Assembly (NCBI GenBank): GCA_014155875.1
Contig: JACEFZ010027103.1
Coordinates: 422,501-486,500, forward strand
Origin: Cepaea nemoralis
Lineage: Eukaryota; Mollusca; Gastropoda; Stylommatophora; Helicidae
Direction of reading: 5' to 3'
DNA length: 64,000 nt
The translations under genes and the position numbers were made by a program. Below the pieces are notes generated by a model. That model was not told where the DNA came from and did not search any database. It worked only from the letters and a program-made list of their open reading frames with translations. Positions within the stretch are counted from its first letter, which is position 1; each line of letters starts with the position of its first letter. This document shows, one piece after another, positions 1-10,650 of the stretch.

Positions 1-58
1 CACCATCGAGGAACGACAACTCTAGGATCACCGATGGATTCAGTTAGTTAGTTAGTTA
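1..58 (+). mobile_element. 3' end of a LINE with (AGTT)n tail
   Basis: The window opens in the last codons of a LINE-type ORF, followed by four AGTT-type repeats (about 41-58). Short tetranucleotide tails of this kind follow other LINE pieces here (4733-4755, 14637-14671). Only the 3' tip is inside the window, so the family is inferred from the tail and from resemblance to the other copies. Confidence 0.45.
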
Positions 59-552
59 TTACATAAGTGTTTAAGACATTTTTGTATGTATTATTTTTAA
101 AGGTGTATTAATATATCAATTTTTTTGGTAAACTCTGTCTATTACACATGTATATTGGTCATAAAATACGTTGACCACTATTTCAACTAGATAATTTTCT
201 ATAAAAACCATTTTCATTTAAATCATTACTTCTATTAAACCATGTTAAATTAAATCGTAAACCATTGTATTATTGTCGGTACAAACAGTACCTATTTTTT
301 CACACTATAATTTTTCAATATCGCCAAATTCTAAGGGCGACAACCTTCACCTAAACTTAAATTGTATATTTTAACAAATAATAATGTTGAATGAAAGACG
401 AATGAAACAGAGTATGAATGTAATAAATGAAGGAATGATGTACATAGCGTACAAAGTGTACGCACCACTAGTCTATTTTAATTTGTCTACGTCTGATGTA
501 AACTGTAGCACTTGTCACAAAATTTTTATACGTGTTTAGATAGAATTACAAG
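59..552. other. AT-rich spacer, nothing recognised
   Basis: About 0.5 kb of AT-rich DNA. I see no open frame of note, no terminal repeats and no RNA gene. It separates two LINE 3' ends that face each other. Confidence 0.6.
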
Positions 553-1897
553 ATTCATTGGCACCTTGTCGTCTTGACAGACGATAGTTTGTGCTCTAAA
601 AAGGAATAATAACTTTTAACTATGGCGGTAGCGAGTGTGACTGATAAGGCCAATTTGCGCTGTAAATGTCCGTTCACTGTGGGTGCATGTGAACACGTGG
701 TCATTTCCACCATCATGCACCATCTTACGTCTCAAACGCTTGGTGTGTGACTTTTCTGCAATAATTTTCTCCTTTGACTTTATTCCATTTCTGATATTTG
801 CCCTCCATGCAACACGTTCAGCGGCGACTTGCTCCCAATGTGCATTATCAATGCCTGTATCAATCATGTCCCGCTTACACACATCTTTGTATCGTAGTAG
901 AGGCCGACCCTGAGATCTCTTACCCATCTGTAATTCACCAAAAAAGATGTCCTTTGGTATTCTACCATCATCCATCCTCCTAAGATGTCCTATCCATCTA
1001 AGTCTACGAAGACTGAGCATGGAATAAACTGTCACACAACCTGATCTTTCCAATACTTCAGTATTTGTGATTTTGTCTTGCCACTTAATACCAAGAATTC
1101 TTCGCAGACACCGCATATGAAAGCTGTTTAAATTGTTCTCTTGGTGTGAGTAAGTTGTCCAGGTTTCACTGCCATAGAGAAGAGTACTAAGGACACAGGC
1201 TTGATAGACAAGGACTTTTGTTTTGGCAGTAAGCTTCCTGTTCTCCCAGACTCTTTTTCTTAACCTGTTCATTGTTGTTGCTGCCTTACCAATCCGGATG
1301 TTGATTTCCTGATCTAGGGATAATTTGCTATTTACCACTGATCATAGATATGTAAAATGGTCTACTATCTCTAGTTCGGCGTCGTCAATAAAGATTGATG
1401 GTACCCCATGTGCACCTTGTGACATAATCTGTGTCTTCTTTTTGCTAATTGTTAAACCAAATTCAGAACAAGCATTGGAGAGTGCAGATAGTAGACATTG
1501 CAATTCTTCCTCAGAGTGGGTCGTAACTGCAGCATCATCTGCAAAAAGCAACTCTCTGATCAGTACCCTCCTAATTTTGGTCTTAGCCTTCAATCTCTGA
1601 GCATTGTAGAGGCCGCCATCTGAGCGTGAGTGAATGTATATACCACCATCCTGATCACGAAATGCATATTTCAGTAGAAGTGAAAAGTATATTCCAAAGA
1701 GGGTGGGAGCTAGTACACAACCTTGCTTAACTCCACTCTTGATTTCAAATTCTTCAGAAGTTGCACCATCAAACTTGATTATACCCTTCATGCCTGTGTG
1801 GAACGATTCCACAATGGACAGAAGAGTTGGTGGGCAGCCAATCTTCTTTAGTGCCTTACAAGATAGGTAATAGGTTAATCTAAGAATCACTGCTCGA
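553..1897 (-). pseudogene. 5'-truncated LINE: RT domain plus C-terminal region with C2H2-like finger
   Basis: Reads on the minus strand as the C-terminal part of a non-LTR retrotransposon polyprotein. The first part (1342-1890) has RT motif B (VKQGCVLAPTLF) and motif C as FADD. The second part (616-1338) carries the RTE-type tail with LLYGSETW, CLRRILGIKW, IGHLRRM and GKRSQGRP. The two parts share one frame and are separated by a single TGA (1339-1341) where the related copy at 36.9 kb has Gly. The protein ends in a finger-like motif whose second Cys is Ser here (CTHSERTF). The RT fingers and the endonuclease are missing, so this is a dead 5'-truncated copy. About 65 bases of 3' UTR can be aligned with the copy at 37.7 kb. 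Confidence 0.85.
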
Positions 1898-2584
1898 AAA
1901 TTCAGGTCATGAATTACTCATATTCGGTAAATCATGACAACGGAGATTCAAGCTCGTGACACTTAGAGAAACCTTAAACACTACAAACATTACACAGATA
2001 TCGCACACATTTAACACAGCAGTTGACACACACATTCTTAATACATACAAAAACAGTTAACTTACATACACGTTTATAGACGAACAAAAGGGAGAGTAGT
2101 ACACACTAACAGGACAACAGGGACATCAGCAATTAGTCGATGAAAACAAGGTATTCAGATATTAGGCACTACATGCAACATACGGGAGTAAAAGTGTATA
2201 CAAGTACACATGAAGGGGAGAAGGAATTGCAAATATTCTTAAGTGGGCCAAGGCAATTTGCCTTGATGATACTCTTGAAAAAGAGATCATTATCCGGGGC
2301 ATCATATTGGATGCTTGAGAAGGACGTACTTGTGTAACAACATGTTCACAACATGAAGCGTCAGGATACTTCGGTCTGGATAGCACTAATTTAGGAATAG
2401 GAAGAGAGTTAGACTCTTCAGCAACCACCCTGAATCGGAGTACGCAACGTACATGAGTTGCCAGTGCAATAATACAGATAACTGAGTTCCCATCCACTAA
2501 ATTACTACCTCAAATCAGAGATCTATTCCTGTGATCCCTCGACAGAATTAGTTCAGACTAATTTAGACATATCAAACCCATAGA
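1898..2584. other. Possible 3' UTR of an LTR retrotransposon
   Basis: No convincing coding sequence. Short stretches such as AACTTACATACA near 2059 resemble the non-coding 3' region of element A near 29.8 kb, and a polypurine tract and LTR follow directly. It may be the untranslated 3' part of a truncated LTR element; that is inference. Confidence 0.3.
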
Positions 2585-2610
2585 AAGGGGGGGGGGGAGA
2601 AGGGAGACCC
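2585..2610 (+). other. Polypurine tract
   Basis: A run of almost pure A/G, including 13 consecutive G, ends directly at an LTR-like TGTCACGG start. This is the position expected for the plus-strand primer of an LTR retrotransposon. Confidence 0.55.
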
Positions 2611-3155
2611 TGTCACGGTCTCACATTAGTACCCAAAGTGATACAACAGAGGAAAGAAACCACGCACAAAGAAGGGAGACAAGTACAGCAACCCGAATGT
2701 TCGGGGTTTCGAACATTCGAGAGAAAGGGGTCAAATCGCCTTACCGCAGGCGCGACACGCCTGAAGCGTGAGAGAGTAACCTCCACGGGCTGCTCGAGAG
2801 AGCTAGCCCCACGTGTTTACCCGACGCAAGTCGAGAAGCGGACGGCTACTGGTCATTGGACAGGAAGGAGGGTTTAGCTTCTAAAGGACATACATTTAGA
2901 GATTATTAGAGACTACTTTAGATTACTATAAGTACTTTATGGTAGACAGATACTGTGATGTATGGCTTGTATGATGCTTTGTCTATGTGTATGCAATATG
3001 TTATGAAAGAAGAGCGAAACGACTGTTCGTCAGATTGACATTACATTAAACTAGATTGATAATGTTCTAACGTGGAGTTATGTTTGTTATGTGAGTGCAC
3101 TCCACTGCCTGTCTGAACCCGAGTCTATTCTATCCCTAGTTCTGAGACGCTGACA
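2611..3155 (+). repeat. LTR (3' or solo) of a Ty3/gypsy-like element
   Basis: Starts TGTCACGGTCTCA and ends TGAGACGCTGACA, so its ends form an imperfect inverted repeat of the TG...CA type. The size (545 bp) and the end sequence fit the LTRs of elements A and C (TGTCA.../...TGACA). A polypurine tract precedes it. No second copy or target duplication was found in the window, so the rest of the element is missing or too diverged to see. Confidence 0.55.
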
Positions 3156-3592
3156 CACCTCATAATGGTAGATTATATATGGACAAGAGAGAAGTGGTTG
3201 TGCGCCTATGGGACCAGATTGATATTGTTGGGGAACAGATTGAAAACCAGTATGTGGACATAATGAGATTGCTAGAGATCGGCAGGCGTTCTGAAAGAAT
3301 CTGAAAATTGAGAACCAAGAACGAAAGAACGAACGAACCTATCGAACAATCTTTATTTACAAAGGGTTAAGAATTGGGCACGAAGGCCCGTCTGACATTC
3401 TGCCCTTCTTCTCTATTTCCTGTCATACATTCTTTCATTAATATCAGGAGAGTAGTATGACAATCAGATAGTGCTATGAACGATCAGCAGTATTACTCTT
3501 CATTGGCTGTTGGACAATTGGACGGCGCCCGTATGGGAATGCCCTGATTCAATTTCCTTAGCAACCACATTTCCAGAGTCATCAGATGTAGT
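3156..3592. other. Spacer, nothing recognised
   Basis: No open frame, repeat or RNA gene could be supported. A 22-nt T run begins at its right edge. Confidence 0.5.
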
Positions 3593-3862
3593 TTTTTTTT
3601 TTTTTTTTTTTTTTAGCTTATTTGCTCATTTTCCATGCTTCACATCAATAGAAAATAACAGGTTCTACGTAGCACTTCAACACTCTTTTTCTAGTTGCAC
3701 ATGACATCTTTTTATGGGTCAGTATGTTTTCCATCTTGCAAAAGATTACCTTCGCCTTTGCGATTCTTGTTCTAATCTCTTCAGGGCATCTCCCATAAGA
3801 TATTTTGACAATATTCCGATTTACTTGTATATTTCATTGTGGTATTTCCATATTCCTAGTGA
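3593..3862 (-). pseudogene. RTE LINE fragment ending in a poly(A) run
   Basis: On the minus strand, bases 3862 to about 3615 encode the segment after the RT catalytic core of an RTE-type LINE: CPEEIRTRIAKAK, then KKMSCATRKRVLKCYVEP, the same order as in the element at 16.8-18.4 kb and the fragment at 13.5 kb. The homology stops at a run of 22 A (plus-strand T at 3593-3614). RTE elements normally end in short microsatellites, so the A run suggests a prematurely polyadenylated copy or an unrelated A-rich junction. Confidence 0.7.
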
Positions 3863-3892
3863 CGACCATATTCTAAGTCATTTTACAATTTA

Positions 3893-4755
3893 ATTATAAT
3901 CCTTTTCTAACGCATATCAACACAAATGTGGGTATCAATAGGGTTGACAAAATTCTAGAAGACCTAGACTTTGCCGACGACAAAGTGCTTTTGAGTTCAA
4001 CACACCCAGATGCCCAACAGAAAATAAACCACCTCCAAAATGTTTCAGGACAAATTGGTCTCCAAATTAAAGCCACCAAAATAAAAAATTATTGATCATA
4101 CAAACAGTTCAGACGACATAAAATTAAACAACCACGTTCTCGAAACACTCAACAGCTTCACATACCTAGGAAGCAAAATGACATTTACAGGGGACTCGAC
4201 ACCAGAAATATCATCTACAATCGCACTGGCATATGGTGCCTTCAATAAACTGTCAAACATCTGGAAGTCAAAGTCACTCAACAAACACACGAAACTTAAA
4301 ATCGTCAACTCTTGTGTGATTCCAGTGCTAACGTATGGATGTGAAAGTTGGAAATCAACTGTAGCTTGAGATAAAAAATAAGACAATTTTGAGAACAAAT
4401 ATCTTAGAAGAATTCTAAATTCAGAACCAATACGCATTAATACAAGAGACTAAGCAAGATATTGTATCCAATTTTATAAGAAAACGCCGTTAGAACTACA
4501 TCGGCCATGTACTCAGAATGGACAAGACAAGACTCCCCTATCAAGCTCTCATATGGACACCGGTAGGGAAAAGAAAACGGGGAAGACCAAGAGAGACCCT
4601 GTGTAGAACCATCATCAGAGAAGGCTCATTCAACGGCCAAGTAAACCTCCAAGATCTACAACAGGTAGCAGCGAACAGCCAAGCATGGAGAGCCATGATT
4701 TCTGCCCTATGCGCCGCCTTGGGCTCAAGAGGAAATACTAACTAACAAACTAACG
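3893..4755 (+). pseudogene. LINE 3' fragment (FADD motif, CTAA-type tail)
   Basis: A non-LTR retrotransposon C-terminal region on the plus strand. It shows DFADDKVLLS (RT motif C) near 3970, then SFTYLGSKM, YGCESW and, after frameshifts, GKRKRGRPRETL and a conserved AW-containing C-terminus ending near 4740. Frameshifts near 4085 and 4360-4510 and in-frame stops mark it as dead. A short (CTAA)n-type tail (4733-4755) follows the stop. It belongs to a different LINE family from the RTE at 15-18 kb, judging by the divergent motif C region. Confidence 0.8.
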
Positions 4756-5446
4756 CACATCAGATAGTGATAAATGCATGTAATTATCCAACTATTATAT
4801 GTGTCATTGATGACTGTAACAGATGTAGCGTGATGCCATACATTAATAATACAACATGTGCATGTTGATCAGAGCCCTAGATAACCTAGTCAATCCCATA
4901 GGACAGATCCGGAAGACAGGACAATAATAGCACGGGTTAGGACAGTACGACCAGGGACAGACAGGACAGCATGAGTTAATTGTAAGACAGTGGGTATCAA
5001 CAGACCCCTAGGTGAAGGACAGGATAAAGGAATACCAAGACGCATTACCAGCCACGGACAACGACAGACCAAGTGAGGTAACTCGTGGCGATACCCCACG
5101 TGACAGGTGACCCAAGCCGAAGGCTTAGGCAGACGGGACGAAGCTTTTGACTTGAACGGTTGTGTCTGGATGTTTGTGGAAAGAGTCGACAATGACCGAT
5201 AATGTGTGCGAGTTAGTGCTGTGATCATCTGCGATAGGCTGTGTGTGTGCTAACTGCAAGAGTGATTATATTATTATATTATTATACGGGGTTGAAAGAA
5301 GAGTGAGATATATTATACACTTTACGAGAGTGTTATATATTGTTGCCATTAAATATATTACCTTGTTCATTGACGTTGATTCAGTGTATTCACATAGATG
5401 TGACATGCCAGGGCTCAGATAAATAAGTAAGTCTGAGACCCTGACA
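4756..5446 (+). repeat. Possible 5' LTR remnant (3' boundary only)
   Basis: The stretch ends in CTGAGACCCTGACA at 5446, which matches the terminal sequence of the other LTRs here (...TGACA) and lies 0.7 kb upstream of a gag with the same orientation. It contains AT-rich then GC-rich blocks as LTRs do. The start cannot be placed, so the LTR is either truncated or misjudged. Confidence 0.3.
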
Positions 5447-5900
5447 AAGTGGGAAGCCCTCCGGTTCTGTAAAAAAAAAACCACCTTCCGAAAACACAAA
5501 GCGAGAAGCTCTCAGGTTCTGAAAAGAAATCACCATCTAAAAAGACAAAGAGGAAACTCGCCGGTTTGATAGTATAAATTGATATCTCATTCTGATAATA
5601 AAATTGTATAACATACTACCAAACCACATATTATAGACAACCTGACGGCAATAAATACCGACTAGACATTGCGGCATTTCACTTAATTGGTAACAAGGAA
5701 TGGCTAACTCACAATAAAATACAGCAAACTTACAAATTGTATGCTACATCTCCATGCACATCACGACCGACCGACAACTATCGACCGAGACTAACATTTT
5801 CTCTCTCCACAGCAGATTGTTAACAAAATTCAAGTACCATCGAAAAGACGTGCAGCCCGGTGCTGGAAAAGATCAACAGCGACAGCTAAGTACATTATCT
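5447..5900. other. Probable leader of the gag relic
   Basis: Non-coding, A-rich. A loosely repeated phrase (GGGAAGCCCTCCGGTTCTG near 5450, GAGAAGCTCTCAGGTTCTG near 5502) occurs twice. The position between an LTR-like end and a gag start suggests a retrotransposon leader. Confidence 0.35.
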
Positions 5901-6030
5901 GGCACTCTTCCGAAATACGGGTCTAAATAGTCCCGCAGTGAATACGTTAGGGTTTAGAGTTAGGGTTAGTGTTATTTATATAAAATTATTCACTGCGGGA
6001 CTATTTAGACCCGTCTTTCGGAAGAGTGCC
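5901..6030. mobile_element. MITE, 130 bp, 8-bp target duplication
   Basis: The two ends are inverted repeats of about 44 bp with one mismatch: GGCACTCTTCCGAAATACGG on the left and the reverse complement of CCGTCTTTCGGAAGAGTGCC on the right. Identical 8-bp flanks, CATTATCT, lie at 5893-5900 and 6031-6038. An 8-bp duplication fits the hAT or P superfamily. The short centre contains GTTAGGGTTTAGAGTTAGGG, telomere-like by chance. It has no coding capacity and could fold into one long hairpin. It sits in the leader of a gag relic. Confidence 0.85.
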
Positions 6031-6184
6031 CATTATCTTATTTGATTGCATTCTGATCAGGCGCTTATTTTTTTCAAGCCTGGAATATTACTTTTTGTGT
6101 ATATTATTATTTGCCATAAATTGATTTACAAGGGAAATAACCTACCTTTGTGACTAAACACAGTCAAAATAAACATTCTACAAA

Positions 6185-7322
6185 ATGTCTACATTAAATG
6201 ATTGCAATGAGGTAGGGATAAGATTAGGATACCAAGGTGAAGAACTAGCCGAATATAGCGAAAATAAGTTTAAGGAAATTCGTAATAGAGAAGAGAGATT
6301 GCAAGAGCGCGAGCAAAAGAAATATCTAGCAGAGTTGGCAGCTAAACAGAAAGAAAAAGAATTAGAATTCCACTCCAAACAATTAGAGTCAGAAACTCTT
6401 ATGAAAAATAAGCAATTAGATTCTGAAACCCAGATAAAAATGAAAAAATTGCAAACTGAATCTCAAACGCAAATTGCGACTAGAAAATTAGAAAGTAAAG
6501 AACAGAAGCAGGCATTTTTTTTTAAAGTACCAAGACACTGTAAACTTTTTTCTGCACTGGTGATAGTATTTCAGCCTGGACTCAAGACTTTGAAATTCTG
6601 ATGCAACACCATGAAATACAAAAAGATCAGTGGGTCATAATTTACATGCGTAATCTTGCTTTGGAACCACTAAAAGTAATTAAAACCATCCCTCAGGAAT
6701 TATGGAAAGACTACGATTACATTCGATAACGTGTTATGCAACACTTTTCTCTTGATGCTCTGGGTTCCAACAACAGTTCGCTAAACTAAGTCCTAAACCA
6801 CACAACACCTTTTTGGACTACGTATCAGAAGTACAATATATTTTCTTCAAAATGCTAAGAGCAGCTAAGGTTAACAACAGTTTTGACTTATTAAAAGACC
6901 TTTTGCTAAGAGATAAGATCATAACATCTCTACCGACCTCATTCGTCAAATTCCTTCAAGAAAATGAGTGTCAAAATATTTCTGAGATGGAACTGAGGGG
7001 AAGTGCGTACTTTACAGCAAACAGATATATCTTTAACATAATATCAAATGAAATTAACATCATAGCAGCTGCCAGCTTTGACAAAACTAAACCTTTCAGT
7101 TATAAAGGGAAATCTAGAGGAAAACTTAACCTGTGTAAATATTGTCAAACATTACACGGTGACGGAGAGATGTGTGACAACAATCCCAACTATAAGATGC
7201 ATCTACAAAATATAGTTAGTAAGCAGCAGGCAAAAAGAAGCCAATATAGAAGAGCAACAAAATGCTTCTTTTGCAGGAGAATTTTGGACATTGTTTAAAT
7301 GACTTTGAGGGTAGAAAGATGC
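6185..7322 (+). pseudogene. gag relic of a Gmr1-like LTR retrotransposon
   Basis: Starts MSTLNDCNEVG and continues with a charged coiled coil (to about 6500), like the gag starts of elements A (MATLADFIKAG) and C (MSSLNDFIDMG). After a frameshift near 6510 the capsid-like part follows (IYMRNLALEPLKVIKTIP; then DYVSEVQYIF...FVKFLQENECQ...RGSAYFTANRYIF, matching gag of C). A Cys/His pair motif CKYCQTLHGDGEMC and a zinc knuckle beginning CFFC follow near 7130-7290. The knuckle is broken by a 1-nt shift and lacks its last Cys. The gag is then cut off at 7323 by a TTAA site where a piggyBac element begins. No pol remains. Confidence 0.85.
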
Positions 7323-7362
7323 TTAACTCTTTCTGTGCCAAACAAAATTTCGGTCCTGACCA

Positions 7363-8548
7363 AACAAAAATTCATGGCAGAAAATTGGAAGTAGGGGTGT
7401 GTTACAATAATGCTTTTAAAATGGCTAAAATGGTAGCAGACATATTGTATTATATATCAAATTAAAGAGGATTGCACATGGAACATGACAGTGTTAATAA
7501 TTAATTGATAGGTTACAAATATGATGACAAGAATGAGAGGTTTAATAATAACAATTGAAATTAATGAGGTAAAATTTATTTTAAAAATTGCACGTATCAA
7601 GTGTTTTCTATACTCCTCTACTGCTAATCCTGTTGAATTTACTGAATAATGAAACAAACACCACTTGTTTTCAACAATATAAACAGAATTGCTCATTAAA
7701 ACGACTCAAAAAGAAGTTTTGCTACATATTCTGAACAATGTCTTTTTCACACAAAAAAAATTTGAAAATTCATGGCAGAAAATTGAAAGTAGGGGTGTGT
7801 CACAATAATGTTATGAAAATGGTTAAAATTGAAGCAGATATGTTGTATTATACATCAAAATAAAGGAGATTGCACAAGTAACATGTTAGTATTGGTACTA
7901 TTGTTATAAGTTAGAAATAGAATAAAAATAATAATATAATTTTTAAAATAATTTGAAAAAAGAGGTACAAATTATGTAAACAATTGCATGTATCAAGTGT
8001 TTTCTATACTCCTCTACTGCTAATCCTGTTGAATTTACTGAATAATGAAACAAACACCACTTGTCTTCAACAATATAAACAGAATTGCTAATTAAAACTA
8101 CCCAAAATGAAGTTTTGCTGCATATTCTGAACCATGTCTTTTTAACACAAGATTTTGAAAATTCATGGCAGAAAATTGGAAGTAGGGGTGTATCGCAATA
8201 ATATTATGAAAATGGTTAAAAATGTAGCAGATATGTTGTATTATACATCAAAATAAAGGGGATTGCACAAGGAATATGTTAGTATTGGTACTATTGTTAT
8301 AAGTTAGAAATAGAATAAAAATAATAATATAATTTGTAAAATAATTTGAATAAATAGGTAACAAATAAAAATAATCATTTAAAAATTGCACTTACCAAGG
8401 GGCTTTGTCATCCTCATCAGCTGCTAATCCTTTGAATTTACTGAACAAACACCACTTCTAAACTATAACCACAATTGCTCCTAATCAATCATCCGAAAAG
8501 AAGTTTTGCCGCAGATTCTGAAGCATGTCTTTTTCAGAACAAAATAAG
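7363..8548. repeat. Three tandem copies of a ~392-bp repeat
   Basis: Units start at about 7369, 7763 and 8155 with the shared phrase ATTCATGGCAGAAAATTG and contain the same later phrases (CAAGTGTTTTCTATACTCCT in units 1 and 2, a diverged form in unit 3). The spacing is about 394 and 392 bp. The units are non-coding and lie between the piggyBac terminus and the end of its transposase gene. The third copy is the most diverged at its end. Confidence 0.85.
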
Positions 8549-8629
8549 GAAAACACCTGGCAGATTTACATTTAATTGCAATTAATATTTACACATGTCT
8601 GTTTATTTGTATTTACAATATGTGGCAGT

Positions 8630-9590
8630 CTATTTGTGATAGGCTGCAAAGCAAACTTTGGGGCACAAGTGTGGTCTATTAGTGCAGCCAGAGCAAACAA
8701 AAGATGACCTGTGTCGTTTAGTTTGAGTGCTGCACGAAACACAGTCTCTATTGACACCGACAAATTCTATTAAATGCTTGGCTCCTGTCACTCTTTCAAC
8801 ATGAATTTTTGCAACAGACTTTCTGTAATTCTTTGGCAGGCAGAGTGTGGAACTTTCAGGACCAATCTGAGCTGCTTCGCGATGTGCACTTTCAAGTAAA
8901 CATTGCTTGAAATCCTTAAATGACAGTTTTTTCCCTCATGTCTCTGTTTGGCATATGGAATGTAGGATGTGTGCATTGATCTGTGGAATTTCAAAGATCC
9001 AGTAGTAGATCTTCTGGCCCCAATTAATGGTTTTCCTGTCATGGATATTGTAATATCCAACCAATTGGTCCATTCTGTCGCAGCCATTCATCGCCATGTT
9101 ATATTCATGGATCATCTTCGGCTTGCTGAGCGGTTTCCTCATTCCACGTTTTGATGTGGTACTTGTGAGGCTTTGTTGCATTGTATTGTCTGTGCTGAAA
9201 TCTGCCCTTCCACTCAATAATCATTTCATCAATGGACACATTTTCAAATGAGTAAAATGCTTTCTGGAATTTCTTCAGAATCATGTCAACAAGAGGATCA
9301 ATTTTACTTGCACCTGCTGCGTCTCGTTCACATACGTGAAGATGGTGTGATAAATAGATTCAAATCGATTCCTGGGAAACATAGTGGCATACCAAGGAGT
9401 ATATAAATGTGCAGCAGTACTCCAATAGTCTTTGATCCATGGTCTTGGATCGAGCCCCATAGCAATAATGACAGACATAAACTTTAGCCATTCGTGCTTC
9501 GTGAGTGGGGTCCAGGACAGCAGACTAGAATATTGTCTTTTTGGAGTGTCCTGCATCAATATCCTTTCTGCATATTCATGTATCACAACA
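8630..9590 (-). pseudogene. piggyBac transposase, internally deleted
   Basis: Reading on the minus strand: RILMQDTPKRQ, SWTPLTKHEW, DYWSTAAHLYTPWYATMF and RNRFESIYHTIF (9590-9300), then after a shift VSIDEMIIEWKGR and QYNATKPHKYHIKT, the first catalytic Asp region. A jump follows to KPKMIHEYNMAMNGCDRMDQ and Y-N-x-H (9150-9000), then a Cys-rich C-terminal domain (CVSCSTQTKRHRSSFVCSGC, about 8740-8660). Order and motifs are those of piggyBac DDE transposases. The part carrying the second catalytic Asp (roughly 150-200 residues) is gone, and there are several frameshifts. The N-terminus is replaced by an RTE fragment at about 9590. Confidence 0.85.
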
Positions 9591-9592
9591 GA

Positions 9593-10090
9593 AATGATTA
9601 AATCTTTAGAAGAATTTGGATTAGAGCAAGTCACCAGACTGCTGAACACATTATATGATACTGGAGATATACCTTCTGAATTATGTAGTTCTGTATTTAT
9701 TGCAATCCCAAAGAAATCAGGAACCTTGGAATGTGATCAACATAGAACAATTAGTATAATGAGTCACATCACAAAGATTCTGTTACGAATTATCATGCAA
9801 AGAGTGAGGAAGAAAATACAACCTGAAATAGGGGAAGAACAATGTGGGTTTGTAGAAGGAAAGGGAACAGTAAATGCTGTGTATATGCTGCGAATAGATA
9901 TTGAACGTGCTATAGTAGTAAACAAGGATATACATCTTTGCTTTATTGACTACACAAAGGCTTTTGATAGAGTTAGACATGTCAACATGGTGGATATGGT
10001 TGCAGATCTACAAATTGATGGGAAAGACATTAGACTTATAAACAAAATATATTGGAAACAACAAGCTGCCATAAGGATTGATAATGAAGG
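9593..10090 (+). pseudogene. RTE LINE reverse transcriptase fragment
   Basis: About 165 codons in one open frame: LNTLYDTGDIPSEL, VFIAIPKKSG, ILLRIIMQRV, EEQCGFVEGKGTVNA and then motif A as CFIDYTKAFDRV, ending after YWKQQAAIRIDNE. It corresponds to the middle of the RT in the element at 16.8-18.4 kb but keeps the catalytic Asp of motif A that the longer copy has lost. Both ends are truncated. It interrupts the piggyBac transposase. Confidence 0.85.
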
Positions 10091-10577
10091 ATTCTTGCAA
10101 GGACGCCTCCTCCCATTGACAGATTGCTTTCTCGGACTTGTGGGATGTGTCTGTTTACATTTTCTGCCAGCCTTTGATGCTCTAACCTTTATTCCTATAG
10201 GAACTTCAACCATATGTGATGGTGTAGAATTTGGTGTGTCCTTCACGTAGATGGATTTATTTCCAGGGTTTATGAGCTCCGTCAGACCATTTTTAATATA
10301 CCAGTATGTCATAGTAGTAATGCTTTATTACTTTATTGTCGTCCCTGGAGTGAGGGGAATCAACACCCACATTTATTGTAATTCAATATCACTATTCTGG
10401 AGATATCCACCAGACTCCGTCCACAACACTCCCTTAGTCTAAAGACACCTTCTTCTCACTCTTACTCACCCCTGGATCATGCCCCCTCTCATTCTTCCCC
10501 AACATAACATACTTGACAACTCTAGATTCAACCAATAAATACACGAAATTTATTAAAGCAAAGAGTATATGTGGGAG

Positions 10578-10580
<3 letters not shown>
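10091..10580. other. Unassigned stretch after the RTE fragment
   Basis: A modest minus-strand open frame (about 10100-10312) contains a basic segment (RKQSVNGRRRP) that could be the N-terminal part of the interrupted piggyBac transposase, but no diagnostic motif is visible. The remainder shows no gene or repeat. Confidence 0.3.

Positions 10581-10650
<70 letters not shown>
10581..10650. repeat. (TG)30(TA)5 microsatellite
   Basis: Sixty bases of pure TG dinucleotide (10581-10640) followed by five TA. It is an ordinary compound microsatellite and is likely length-polymorphic. Confidence 0.97.

Larger units (their letters stand above)
7323..10312 (-). mobile_element. piggyBac element relic (right end not found)
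   Basis: Begins with TTAA (7323-7326) and CTCTTTCTGTGCC, the CCCTTT..TGCC-type terminus usual for piggyBac elements, which always insert at TTAA. The transposase reads leftward on the minus strand. The element contains 0.39-kb tandem repeats between the terminus and the transposase 3' end. An RTE fragment interrupts the 5' part of the gene, and I found no matching terminus on the right, so the right limit given is approximate. Confidence 0.6.

Noticed and set aside
2140..2877. Small frames at 2140-2337, 2162-2497 and 2638-2877
   Set aside because: They lie in what looks like the LTR and 3' non-coding part of a retroelement and show no conserved motif.
5945..5975. Telomere repeat (TTAGGG) near 5950
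   Set aside because: Only two or three imperfect units, inside the loop of a MITE.
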